Under the pieces are notes generated by a model. That model saw only the letters and a list, made by a program, of their open reading frames with translations. It had not been told where the DNA came from and searched no databases. Source: SIO4C1 sp039820425 (GTDB taxonomy: Bacteria > Cyanobacteriota > Cyanobacteriia > Phormidesmidales > Phormidesmidaceae). From it: DNA of 52,974 bases. Positions 9,162 to 17,310 of the stretch are shown piece by piece. Within the stretch, counting starts at the first letter, position 1. Each line of letters begins with the position of its first letter. The stretch lies in NCBI GenBank assembly GCA_039820425.1, contig JBCBQD010000005.1:1-52974 (forward strand). Reading direction: 5' to 3'. Position numbers and translations under genes: made by a program.

Positions 9162-10205
9162 TTACGAAAGAAATTCTGCAAGTGTCTGCCGAGTAGGCCT
9201 CTTTTGAGCGTTGCTAGAGAGAAATTTTTCCTTAAGAAATAATAACCAGTCTTTTAAGCTCAACAACCTCCATCCATCATGCTGAAACGATAGCGTTGAA
9301 TAGATATCTCTCATCCATTCTTTTGAAGAATAATGATTGGAGAAGCTATAATGTTTTTCTGAAGAATATGGCCTTAACTCTTCTCGAAAAATCCCTAGGA
9401 TAGAGTCCTTAACCCCTCGAATCATGAGATCAAAAACTGGATAGGGGATCAAAGGAAAGAAGTATGAAGGGGGCATAACAATATCGATATTGTTATCTTT
9501 ATCAGCTTCGCTGATAACAGCCAACGTAATCCCAAGGAAAGTCCTCTTGAGCGTGGTATAAATCTCATCATCTTCATAGTCTAAATCTTCCCAATTCTCC
9601 AGCAGTATTGAGGATAGTTTGTGAATAATTGGATGTTGAGGTTTTGTTCCAATTAGGCAGTTCTGAAGAAACATAGCATGCTTCTGTGAGGCGAACATTG
9701 GCTGAAAAATACCTGCAAAGAAATCATAGCTATGGACAAAAATATCGAATGGCTTCAAGCAAATGCAGTCACAGTCAGCATATATGCCCCCATACTGGTA
9801 CATAATGTCGTATCTTAGGATATCTACTCTCTCACCCAGGGTCAAAGATTGCTCAAATAGACGACCAAGTTCTTCGTTGAGAAACTGATATTCTTTAAGA
9901 TCATCATTAGTCCATAGCTTATATTCCCAATCAGGGTGATGTTTAATCCATGTCTGTCGATATTTCTGTAGCTGGTCAGGTATCGCGCGACTACCAATCC
10001 ATATCTGATGAATTATCTTTGGAATTCTCGGCGTATCTTGGGGTGTAACGCGCGAAAAGTTGTTTTTTTCATACAGGGCTCGGAAAAATTCGAAATACGC
10101 TCTATTCTGATCGGCATATTTCTCAATTTGACGAAAATAGCCTGTCCCCTTTCCCATCGCAACATCAAAATCAACGTAGTATTTTTCTAACTGTTTTTGA
10201 AACAA
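9162..10205 (-). CDS. Glycosyltransferase, GT32-type (Gly_transf_sug)
   Basis: The protein is about 347 residues, with the hallmark IPKIIHQIWIG near residue 61, WTNDDLKEY near 98, and the metal/sugar-nucleotide motif GGIYADCDCICLKPFD near 139-154, where the DxD is Asp-Cys-Asp. Enzymes of this family transfer hexoses from nucleotide sugars and are common in capsule and natural-product loci. It is the last gene of the minus-strand tailoring block. With the GT1-type enzyme nearby it may build a sugar or disaccharide on the product; the sugar cannot be read from sequence. The apparent start is TTG at 10205; TTG at 10220 is also in frame, and the first ATG is about 16 codons in. The gene is visibly AT-richer than the PKS genes, suggesting a separate origin. 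Confidence 0.85.
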   Translation of the reverse strand: MFQKQLEKYYVDFDVAMGKGTGYFRQIEKYADQNRAYFEFFRALYEKNNFSRVTPQDTPRIPKIIHQIWIGSRAIPDQLQKYRQTWIKHHPDWEYKLWTNDDLKEYQFLNEELGRLFEQSLTLGERVDILRYDIMYQYGGIYADCDCICLKPFDIFVHSYDFFAGIFQPMFASQKHAMFLQNCLIGTKPQHPIIHKLSSILLENWEDLDYEDDEIYTTLKRTFLGITLAVISEADKDNNIDIVMPPSYFFPLIPYPVFDLMIRGVKDSILGIFREELRPYSSEKHYSFSNHYSSKEWMRDIYSTLSFQHDGWRLLSLKDWLLFLKEKFLSSNAQKRPTRQTLAEFLS

Positions 10206-10262
10206 GATTTTGCCCCCAAATGCGACTAGTGAGTTGACAACCGAAACGCTTCAGTTATTTAG

Positions 10263-10454
10263 CTATTTAGAAACAGGGTAGTTCATCAGTAAACCGGCTG
10301 AAATAAATGCAAATTTTCTAGCTACCACCAACGACAGCTGGACTCCCCAAGGTTGAACTGCTGTTTTGCCCAGATTGAGCAATAGTCTAACCAGTAGCGT
10401 ACCTAAGCCTACGTTTAGCTCTGCAAATAAGTAGCGACTTCCGGAATATAACCT
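10263..10454 (-). pseudogene. C-terminal fragment of a second MFS transporter gene
   Basis: About 62 residues beginning LYSGSRYLFAEL and ending LLMNYPVSK match the last 62 residues of the intact MFS protein at 11923-13218 (YFGSRGLFVEL to LLMAYPISR), with clearly more than half of positions identical. The frame can be extended to an ATG at 10505 overlapping the glycosyltransferase stop, but that N-terminus has no transporter sequence. This is a decayed 3' remnant of a duplicated MFS gene, not a functional small protein. Confidence 0.8.
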
Positions 10455-10494
10455 ACTTAACGATTCAGGAAAATTTTGTATCACTTTTGAGCTG

Positions 10495-11787
10495 CTATTG
10501 GGCATTCAGGACAGGGGCCTTAGTAGCAGCAACCTGCTCAACAATATCAGCCGCATAGTTGACCCCTCCTGATTTTTGGATAGCCTTAGAGAGCCTGACT
10601 GCACTGTTTCGATAACTTTGATCCCTGAGCACCTTTTCAATAGATGCTTTTAACTTGGAGACGTTTAATTTATTTAAAGGCACGACTTCACCAGCCCTGA
10701 CCTTTGATACCCGAGCAGCCATGCCGGGTTGGTCAGCGGTAATGGGAATCGCGACCATCGGTACTCCAGCGCTCAAACAACTTACAGCTGTACTGCCGGC
10801 ATGGGTAATTACCACAGAAGCCCGATTGATGAGCTTTTGATGAGGTGGAAAAGGAAAAACAAGGGGGGAGCCAGGAAAGTTGACTTTCGATAGGTCGGCT
10901 TCAGGATTCCCTAATGAGATCAACAGTTGCGCGTCTAAATCTAAACAAGCCTCTGCAATCTGATGAAAAATTTCCCAATTTCGACTCTGGAGCGTGCCCA
11001 GGTTGGCGTAAATTAATGGCTTGTTGCCCAATGCTTCAAACGGGAAGTCCTCACCATAGGAGGAAATAGGTTCAACATCCGATGGATTTTTGAGGGGGCC
11101 CACATAATGGAAATATGGCGGTAAATTTTCACGGGGAAAATCAAGCATCTTAGGAAGTTGAGAGATTTGAGCAAGCTGTGAATCGGCATCCCTGCGATGA
11201 TAATAGGGATACAATTGCCACTGTCTTCTTTGCTGTGAAACAAGTTTCCAAATAGGATAGGTTAGATAATCAAGCAACTGATAGCCTAGCTGATTTCGTA
11301 GCTTGGCCCACCAAACATCTTGGTAATTCCAATCAATAAAGGTTGGGGGAATATTAAAATCCTGGTGAATTGGCAAAGTACTGCAAATAGTAACGAAAGG
11401 AAGTTTCAAGTAATCTGCAATAGTGCCGCCGGCGGAGGTCGTTTGGTCGACGAGGAGAATATCAATATCAGCTTTCTTTATAGCATCAGGACCCTCCCGA
11501 AACATCATGACGGTTGCTCGCCGAAAAGACTCAAGAGCGAACTTTAATCCTGCAAAACCACTCCGTTTTCCCTGTTGAGTGTATATTAAATCAAGACTAC
11601 CAGGGGGGAAATCGTTAGCCCCAATCTTATAAAATCCCAGCTCAGATTTAGCAATTTTTTCCTGTACATCAGGAATTCCAAACAACGTTACTTTATAACC
11701 ACGTCGCTGTAATTCGTTACCCAAGTTGCACATGGGATTGAGATGACCAATTGCAGCAGGGCATAAGAGACCAACATGATAAACCAT
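10495..11787 (-). CDS. Glycosyltransferase, GT1/UGT (macrolide glycosyltransferase-like)
   Basis: The 430-residue, GT-B fold enzyme has the N-terminal acceptor domain starting MVYHVGLLCPAAIGHLNPM, with the typical GH(L)NP motif, and a C-terminal nucleotide-sugar domain carrying FPPHQKLINRASVVITHAG, STAVSCLSAGVPMVAIP and DQPGMAARV. These are the positions of the PSPG-like donor site in bacterial UGTs. The family glycosylates hydroxyls of macrolides, polyketides and lipids. The PKS line is predicted to leave two hydroxyls, which would be acceptors. It lies 135 bp downstream of the MFS gene on the same strand, probably in the same transcript. The ATG at 11787 is the only reasonable start. Confidence 0.9.
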   Translation of the reverse strand: MVYHVGLLCPAAIGHLNPMCNLGNELQRRGYKVTLFGIPDVQEKIAKSELGFYKIGANDFPPGSLDLIYTQQGKRSGFAGLKFALESFRRATVMMFREGPDAIKKADIDILLVDQTTSAGGTIADYLKLPFVTICSTLPIHQDFNIPPTFIDWNYQDVWWAKLRNQLGYQLLDYLTYPIWKLVSQQRRQWQLYPYYHRRDADSQLAQISQLPKMLDFPRENLPPYFHYVGPLKNPSDVEPISSYGEDFPFEALGNKPLIYANLGTLQSRNWEIFHQIAEACLDLDAQLLISLGNPEADLSKVNFPGSPLVFPFPPHQKLINRASVVITHAGSTAVSCLSAGVPMVAIPITADQPGMAARVSKVRAGEVVPLNKLNVSKLKASIEKVLRDQSYRNSAVRLSKAIQKSGGVNYAADIVEQVAATKAPVLNAQ

Positions 11788-11922
11788 ATCTTGACACTTA
11801 ACTCTTCCGTAAGCATGACTTAACTCTCTTTTCTACACTGAGGTATCTGTAGAAAAATCTCTTTGAATGGCAGAATTGCATATTTGGATATGAGTCAATG
11901 TTTTAACTGAGAACTTAAGCGG

Positions 11923-13218
11923 TTACCTAGAAATGGGATAGGCCATTAGTAAACCGGCTGAAATAAATGCGAATCCCCCTGCTGTTACTAACGACAGCTG
12001 CACACCCAGAGGGTGAATGGCTGTTTTACCGAGACTCAATAGCAAGCCAGCAATCAGAGTGCCAAGCCCCGTACTCAGCTCTACAAATAAACCTCGACTG
12101 CCAAAATAAACTGCTTGAGCTGACTGGCCTAATTTGAGGTCTTGCTCAACGACATCAGGCATCATCGCATTGGGCAATACAAAGAAACTGCCTAATCCCA
12201 GGCTTCCTAAGGGGATTAGTACCGACCACAGAGGTATAGCCCGACCTAACCATAACGGTAGCAGGGCCATGAGAATTACCCCTACCCCTGACCACAGCAT
12301 CGAGAATTGAAACGTTCGCTTTTTGCCAACCCGTTTGACCAGTGATTTTACTCCCAACATACCAAAAGCGGCTCCTCCCAAAATTAAAATAGAAATCAGG
12401 CCACTAAAGCTGATGTCTTTCTGGAGTAGTGCGGTCACAAAAAAGACGGTGCAAACTGACAAAATCGACATAGATATCCAGGCCGCTGCAACGCCTAGGA
12501 CATATGGCCGAAAGCTAGAATTTTGCCAACTTGCCTTGAGTGAAACCAATAGGGGAACTCGTTTAGACGGCTTTGCCACCCGCTCAGGCGTCAACAAAGG
12601 TAACAGTAGCGCCCCTAAACTGACGAACCCAATTGCCATAGTCATCACCCCAAACCCATAACGATCGCTTAGCCAAGGTGTTCCCGTCGCCCCAACAACT
12701 GTAGCCGCCAGGCTAGAGATTGCTAACCAGCTAGACAACGTTACTCGTTGTTGATCCTTGGGAGCTAACTCAGGTAACCAGGCCAGATAAGGCACTTGGT
12801 AGAGCGTAAAAGCAAAATAAAATATGCAGAGCAGGCTTACAAGGTAAAGACTGTTGCCCAGGCTAGTTTCTATAACAATAGGATTAAACAATAAGGCAAA
12901 GCTGCATACCATTGGCAGTATGCTAACGGCTAAAAAAGGCCGTCGTTTGCCCCAGTGACCCTGAACTTGGTCTGAATAGTAGCCCACTACAGGCTGCAGA
13001 AGCGCGCCAATGATACGGCCAAAGAAAAAAGCGCTACCGACCAGGACCGTCGGCACCAAAATTGGCAGATTCTCATCGTTAGGGCCCGGATCATAACGAT
13101 AGAGAATAAACGATGACAGTGCAGTATTTAGCAGGAATAACCCGAAAAACCCCATTGCATAAGGTAGCCAAGGGGTACGTAAGTGAGCTTTAGCGGGATT
13201 GAGAGAGACAAACTTCAT
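11923..13218 (-). CDS. MFS transporter, GPH/MFS_2-type
   Basis: The protein has 431 residues with about 12 hydrophobic segments. The loop after the second segment, GYYSDQVQGHWGKRRPFL, is the signature of the glycoside-pentoside-hexuronide:cation symporter branch (MFS_2). Next to two glycosyltransferases, export or import of a glycosylated product is the simplest reading, but the direction cannot be inferred. The start is ATG at 13218, with AAGGAT about 12 bases upstream, and the gene begins 15 bases after the sulfotransferase stop, so the two are co-transcribed. A partial copy of its 3' end is present at 10263-10454. Confidence 0.88.
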   Translation of the reverse strand: MKFVSLNPAKAHLRTPWLPYAMGFFGLFLLNTALSSFILYRYDPGPNDENLPILVPTVLVGSAFFFGRIIGALLQPVVGYYSDQVQGHWGKRRPFLAVSILPMVCSFALLFNPIVIETSLGNSLYLVSLLCIFYFAFTLYQVPYLAWLPELAPKDQQRVTLSSWLAISSLAATVVGATGTPWLSDRYGFGVMTMAIGFVSLGALLLPLLTPERVAKPSKRVPLLVSLKASWQNSSFRPYVLGVAAAWISMSILSVCTVFFVTALLQKDISFSGLISILILGGAAFGMLGVKSLVKRVGKKRTFQFSMLWSGVGVILMALLPLWLGRAIPLWSVLIPLGSLGLGSFFVLPNAMMPDVVEQDLKLGQSAQAVYFGSRGLFVELSTGLGTLIAGLLLSLGKTAIHPLGVQLSLVTAGGFAFISAGLLMAYPISR

Positions 13219-13233
13219 AGACGTTTAATATCC

Positions 13234-14391
13234 TTAGCTCTCTGTAGACGAGTAAACTGTGGCTTGGTTAATTTGTGCTAACCTGGCCCATCGATCAATC
13301 GCATCTTGCCAGCGATCGCAGATCCGCGCCTTAGTGGTCTCATCCAGGCTGTACTGATTTTTCTGATAGTTTGCTTGGTCAGCGATATAGGCTTGAAACT
13401 TAGGTTTGGCTTGATCAAATCCGGGAAGGGTCAACCGCTTGTAGATATGCTCCATACAAGCCACTTCATTGTTCTCAAATTCTTCATAGCTAATTTCGAC
13501 AAAATTACCAGCTGGGATCAGATCTGCCGTGTCAAAAAACACCCGCATTAACTGCTGATAAAAGGCGAGAATGTTTTCCTCAAGCTCTGCTTCGTCAACG
13601 GTTTGCAGAGCATAGTGGGGCACCATTTTTTGATAGAACCGCAGGGTTGAGGTATAGACATCGTAAGGGTTGCGATAGATATGAATAAACTTGGCATCCG
13701 GGAAAAGTTTGAGCAGCTCAGGAATCCGAGCCGTGTTGGAGGGGTTTTTAATCACTAACTGCTTGCCCCCCGAGTGAAACGTCGCTTTTTTCAAAATCTT
13801 GAGATAGCTTTGCTGCCATCGCCGTCTGTCTGCCTCGGAGAGATCGCTCAATAAGACTGACCGGCGGTAGATTTCCTGCATCCGCTCAGGGAAGTACCAG
13901 CAGCAGTAAAACGAGAAAGGAGACACGTTCGCCAGGGAATAATCTTCTTCTTCGGGGACGGTGGGTGAGTAGGAAACATTGTCCATCAGCCGTACCTCTG
14001 GCCAGAAATCTTGCAGATTCGCGGCCAGCATCTGCTGCAGGGTTAAAAATGCTTCTGGAACAAATGCCTGCAGACTAGAGACGTAGCCCCACCGGTCGTC
14101 TTGCACCATCAGCCGATGCAGATGGGTGGTGCCACTGCGCCAGTGGCCGAGAATAAAGACAGGGGGCTCGGTAATCTCAGTCTGCTGAATCTGTCGCCCG
14201 TAGCGCAGGGTTTCTGCCAGGCGCAGGGGGGCATTGGCCAGCGTCATGCCGGTAATGCTCAGAGCCCTGGGCAGGTAGGGCAGGCTGACGCCGCCATTTT
14301 GCACGAGCAGCGCCAGCCAGTTGCGGAGGGTGCTCCCGGAGAGGGGATGCTGAACTTTAGTGGGGCGACGTTGGGCGGGGGGCGCGGTCAT
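13234..14391 (-). CDS. PAPS-dependent sulfotransferase (Sulfotransfer_3-like)
   Basis: The 385-residue protein has the 5'-phosphosulfate-binding loop GHWRSGTTHLHRL near residue 82 and the 3'-phosphate segment IHIYRNPYDVYTSTL near 238, both as in PAPS sulfotransferases. It would place sulfate on a hydroxyl of the polyketide or of an attached sugar. In some cyanobacterial pathways (CurM) a sulfotransferase domain activates a beta-hydroxyl for decarboxylative alkene formation, but that domain is fused to a thioesterase and no such partner is seen here. The gene sits between the SDR (124 bp upstream) and the MFS gene (15 bp downstream). Confidence 0.88.
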   Translation of the reverse strand: MTAPPAQRRPTKVQHPLSGSTLRNWLALLVQNGGVSLPYLPRALSITGMTLANAPLRLAETLRYGRQIQQTEITEPPVFILGHWRSGTTHLHRLMVQDDRWGYVSSLQAFVPEAFLTLQQMLAANLQDFWPEVRLMDNVSYSPTVPEEEDYSLANVSPFSFYCCWYFPERMQEIYRRSVLLSDLSEADRRRWQQSYLKILKKATFHSGGKQLVIKNPSNTARIPELLKLFPDAKFIHIYRNPYDVYTSTLRFYQKMVPHYALQTVDEAELEENILAFYQQLMRVFFDTADLIPAGNFVEISYEEFENNEVACMEHIYKRLTLPGFDQAKPKFQAYIADQANYQKNQYSLDETTKARICDRWQDAIDRWARLAQINQATVYSSTES

Positions 14392-14515
14392 AGGTGATAT
14401 CCGGTCAATTTAAGCGGGTTAACATCATCTTTTTTGTGAGGTACAAACCAAAGTGTTTAGCATGCTTGGATTTGCCCCCAACCCCCGATACTGGGGGCTT
14501 TAAGTTTGAACCTCC

Positions 14516-15370
14516 TCAAGGTGAGTGATGACTAACCAGTTCTCTCGTTGGGGTTTTGATGCGCTTTTGGTTGAGCTGGGGCACACCAATGGCGCGATAG
14601 ACGGTATCGCCAAAGCGAGGGAAAAATTGCCAGGTGGCAAATAGCACCTTGCTAATCACCGCGGAGACGATGTCTTTGTTGAGAATCACCTCTGCCTGGT
14701 TTTGTTGAATTGCGCGCACAACCGCAGCGGCGACGGCGGTCGGGGTGGTCGCCCCCGCTAGCGGAGGGGCTGGCACACCCGTATCGGCCAGCATGCCGCT
14801 TTGTTCCACATAGCCTGGGCAGATGACCGACACCTCGACGGGGCTCTCGGCGAGCTCCTGGCGCAGGGCGTCGCTCCACATGAGTAAACCGGCCTTGCTG
14901 GCCGAATAGGCACTGTCAAAGGGGTGCCCCTTTTTAGCGGCGGTGGAGGCCATATTGACAAGGTGCCCGCCGCCCCGAGCCAGCATCCCCGGCAATAACA
15001 GTCGGGAGAGCTCCATCGCTGCCAGTAAATTAATCGCGATGACGGCCTGAAGGTCGCTCAGCGTATAGTCTTGAAAGGCACGGTAGCGTTCAATCCCGGC
15101 GTTGTTAATCAAAATATCCACCGGGCCTGCCACCTGCTCGATTTTGGTCACTAAATCTGGCAGAGTCTCGCTGTTGCTCAAATCCCACGGGATGCTAAAA
15201 CACTCGGCCCCTGCCTCCCGCAGCTCAGCACAGACCTGCTCGAGCTTGGCCGGGTCGCGGGCCACCCCCACGACAGTTGCCCCCTGCTGGGTCAGTGCCC
15301 TGGCAATAAAGGCCCCGATACCGCGAGAGGCCCCGGTCAGCAAAACTGTTTTTCCGTTGAGGGTTGTCAT
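14516..15370 (-). CDS. Short-chain dehydrogenase/reductase
   Basis: This is a classical SDR of 284 residues, with TGASRGIG at the N-terminus for NAD(P) binding, NNAG near residue 90, a catalytic Ser in MASTAAKKG and YSASK near 155 with the catalytic Tyr and Lys. The start is ATG at 15370, with GAGAGGA upstream, 17 bases after the stop of the TubC-docked protein, so the two are expressed together. It may reduce a ketone or aldehyde made at the end of the assembly line, or oxidise one of the hydroxyls. The C-terminal 30 residues extend beyond the core fold (FFPRFGDTVYRAIGVP), as in acyl-reducing SDRs. Confidence 0.9.
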   Translation of the reverse strand: MTTLNGKTVLLTGASRGIGAFIARALTQQGATVVGVARDPAKLEQVCAELREAGAECFSIPWDLSNSETLPDLVTKIEQVAGPVDILINNAGIERYRAFQDYTLSDLQAVIAINLLAAMELSRLLLPGMLARGGGHLVNMASTAAKKGHPFDSAYSASKAGLLMWSDALRQELAESPVEVSVICPGYVEQSGMLADTGVPAPPLAGATTPTAVAAAVVRAIQQNQAEVILNKDIVSAVISKVLFATWQFFPRFGDTVYRAIGVPQLNQKRIKTPTRELVSHHSP

Positions 15371-15387
15371 GGTGGGTGTCCTCTCTG

Positions 15388-17253
15388 CTAGCTGACCAGG
15401 GCGGGCTGCTTGGTTTGCAACGACGCAAAGTTTTTGCCGCCGAGTTCAATCGATTGCTCGGCTACCCCCTGCTGGAGTCGGGAGAGCAGATATTCGGAGG
15501 TTTGGGCGACCAGGTTGGTGCCGTGGTCGGGCTCGACCAGGCCCGCCAGCAAGATATCGGTGCCGTGCTGCTCAACCAGACGCTGGATGCCAAGAAAATT
15601 GAAGACGCCGGATTCGTAGGTGCCGCAGGGTACGGAAGGGTTTTCAACGCCGGTGCAGTACTCCCGGACTGATGAAAACCACTGACTGGCCGGGTAGCCG
15701 TGGAAATGGACCATCGGCATCCCCTGCTCGATCAGGGGGGGGGCAAACAGCGCCGCCCCCAGGGCCAGGCCAATCATCACATAGAGATCGTAGGAGGGTT
15801 TAACATCGGTGGTGGCCGGGTCAACCCCCTCGGGAAGCTGCAAATGGAGCCTGCCGCCGTTGAGCCCTACCCTGACCACGTCACTCTCCAGACTGAGGTT
15901 GGTTTTGTTGGCCCCCGAGCGGGAACTGACCAGCCAGGTATCAGGAATCTGTCGGAAGTGCTGATTGTCGTTTAAGGTCAGCTTCAGATACCATCGGCCA
16001 TCCTGGTTTTGACGCAGTTCCGTAGAACTGTAGCCGTCAACCGGTGATAGGGTTTGCCAGTCTTGTTCTGAAATCTCAACGGGGCCGACGTATTGAGGGG
16101 GTTCGGCATAGGCCACAAACCCGTAGGAGACGCCGGTTCTGCCCTTGGCCATCCAGTCTACGATGTCGCGGTGGGACTTGCGCTTGACCACGTCGTCTAT
16201 TTTGAACCCGGCGGGGAGCAGGCCCACCGGCCCGATGCCCTTGCCCAGGTGGACCAGCTTTTGGGCGTAGTCAGACTGGGTGGGGACATAATCACTGACT
16301 TGGAACCGGCTGAGGGACAGGGGCAGAATGGGGACATAAATCTTAGGAATAAGAGACTTCGCCACAAAGTCATCGATGGCAGCCGCTGGAAAAACAGAAT
16401 CGGAGAGATTCATATTTAGGATGGAAAGCTGCTGCTCAGAGACCCCAATGACGATTTCAGAGAAGGTACGCACCAGGGTATTCACCCCGATGGGGATTTT
16501 TTTCTCGTAGTTTAAATCGGGGCTGATAAACTCGGTGTCGAGGTCGGTCAGGACGATTACCTGGGTATTTGTGGGGTCCTGGAGGTCGTGGAGGTTGTCT
16601 TCGGCCCAGCTGATGAACTGGGCAATTTTAGACACCGAGAGCTTGCGATCCTTAAGCCAGAAGCGGGTATAGAGCTGGTAGAGGTTCTCAGCCACGCAGA
16701 CTTTGGTCTTACCCAGGATAGATGGCTGTCGCTCGACGTCAATCATGGCGTTGATGTCTGCCTTGACCGCCTGGGATTTGACGGTGCGCTTGAGGTTTAG
16801 GATGGGCAGCTCGATTTCGTATTTTGTTTGTGCGATCGCAGCTTCCCAGGGCACGATTTCCACACCACAGGCGTTCAGCTTGGCTTTGAGCCGATCTCTG
16901 AACGCGATAATGTTCTGTTGCCCATACCCCGGGGGCAGCGGGCGAAACGTAATCTTGAGTTTTTTGGCCATCACGGTGGGGTCGATGACCGGCGGGTTAA
17001 AAGACTCGGTGGTGCCGTAGCCGCCGATCAATCGACCAATGGTCTGCAGGCTCAGACCCGCCGCCGCACAGGTTGGGGGAGCCGCCGTCTGTTGCACCAG
17101 AAATTCGAGGATTTCGGCTTTGTGGGCGGTTAGCTCTGACTGCAGATCAGGGGTCATCAGCCCCTTGGGAACGTTGATTTTGAGCTTACCGTCATCCGCC
17201 CAGACTTTGATGCCCTTTTGGGTGAGCTGATCCATCAGGTTTGTTACATTCAT
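15388..17253 (-). CDS. TubC-docking-domain protein with unrecognised 560-residue body
   Basis: The first 55 or so residues (MNVTNLMDQLTQKGIKVWAD to KAEILEFL) are a TubC_N docking domain, which in NRPS and PKS systems binds the C-terminal tail of the preceding synthase. The remaining 560 residues match no family I recognise. There is no adenylation, condensation, thioesterase (GxSxG), Rossmann, carrier or radical-SAM motif. Visible landmarks are FRPLPPGYGQQNIIAFRDR near 90, a middle part rich in beta-strands, and a C-terminal region with YDLYVMIGLALGAALFAPP, HFHGYPASQWF and EPDHGTNLVAQTSEYLL, which carries several His, Asp and two Cys residues. The start is ATG at 17253 with AAGGAG about 11 bases upstream, not the TTG at 17262. 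It follows PKS5 by 57 bp and precedes the SDR by 17 bp. The docking domain argues that it acts on a carrier-bound chain, as a release, cyclisation or tailoring enzyme. Confidence 0.85.
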   Translation of the reverse strand: MNVTNLMDQLTQKGIKVWADDGKLKINVPKGLMTPDLQSELTAHKAEILEFLVQQTAAPPTCAAAGLSLQTIGRLIGGYGTTESFNPPVIDPTVMAKKLKITFRPLPPGYGQQNIIAFRDRLKAKLNACGVEIVPWEAAIAQTKYEIELPILNLKRTVKSQAVKADINAMIDVERQPSILGKTKVCVAENLYQLYTRFWLKDRKLSVSKIAQFISWAEDNLHDLQDPTNTQVIVLTDLDTEFISPDLNYEKKIPIGVNTLVRTFSEIVIGVSEQQLSILNMNLSDSVFPAAAIDDFVAKSLIPKIYVPILPLSLSRFQVSDYVPTQSDYAQKLVHLGKGIGPVGLLPAGFKIDDVVKRKSHRDIVDWMAKGRTGVSYGFVAYAEPPQYVGPVEISEQDWQTLSPVDGYSSTELRQNQDGRWYLKLTLNDNQHFRQIPDTWLVSSRSGANKTNLSLESDVVRVGLNGGRLHLQLPEGVDPATTDVKPSYDLYVMIGLALGAALFAPPLIEQGMPMVHFHGYPASQWFSSVREYCTGVENPSVPCGTYESGVFNFLGIQRLVEQHGTDILLAGLVEPDHGTNLVAQTSEYLLSRLQQGVAEQSIELGGKNFASLQTKQPALVS

Positions 17254-17310
17254 TGGCCCCAAACGCTCCTTGAGTTAAACGGTTTCAGTTAAATGGCTAA
17301 TTGCTAACAG

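Noticed and set aside
10455..10505. ATG at 10505 as the start of a functional 80-residue protein
   Set aside because: The first 18 residues have no transporter sequence and the rest is only the last two helices of an MFS protein; better explained as a pseudogene.
14474..14500. GC hairpin (CCCCC..GGGGG) between SDR and sulfotransferase genes
   Set aside because: It could pair, but in the direction of transcription it has no T run and the G-rich arms could pair in several ways. Not called as a terminator.
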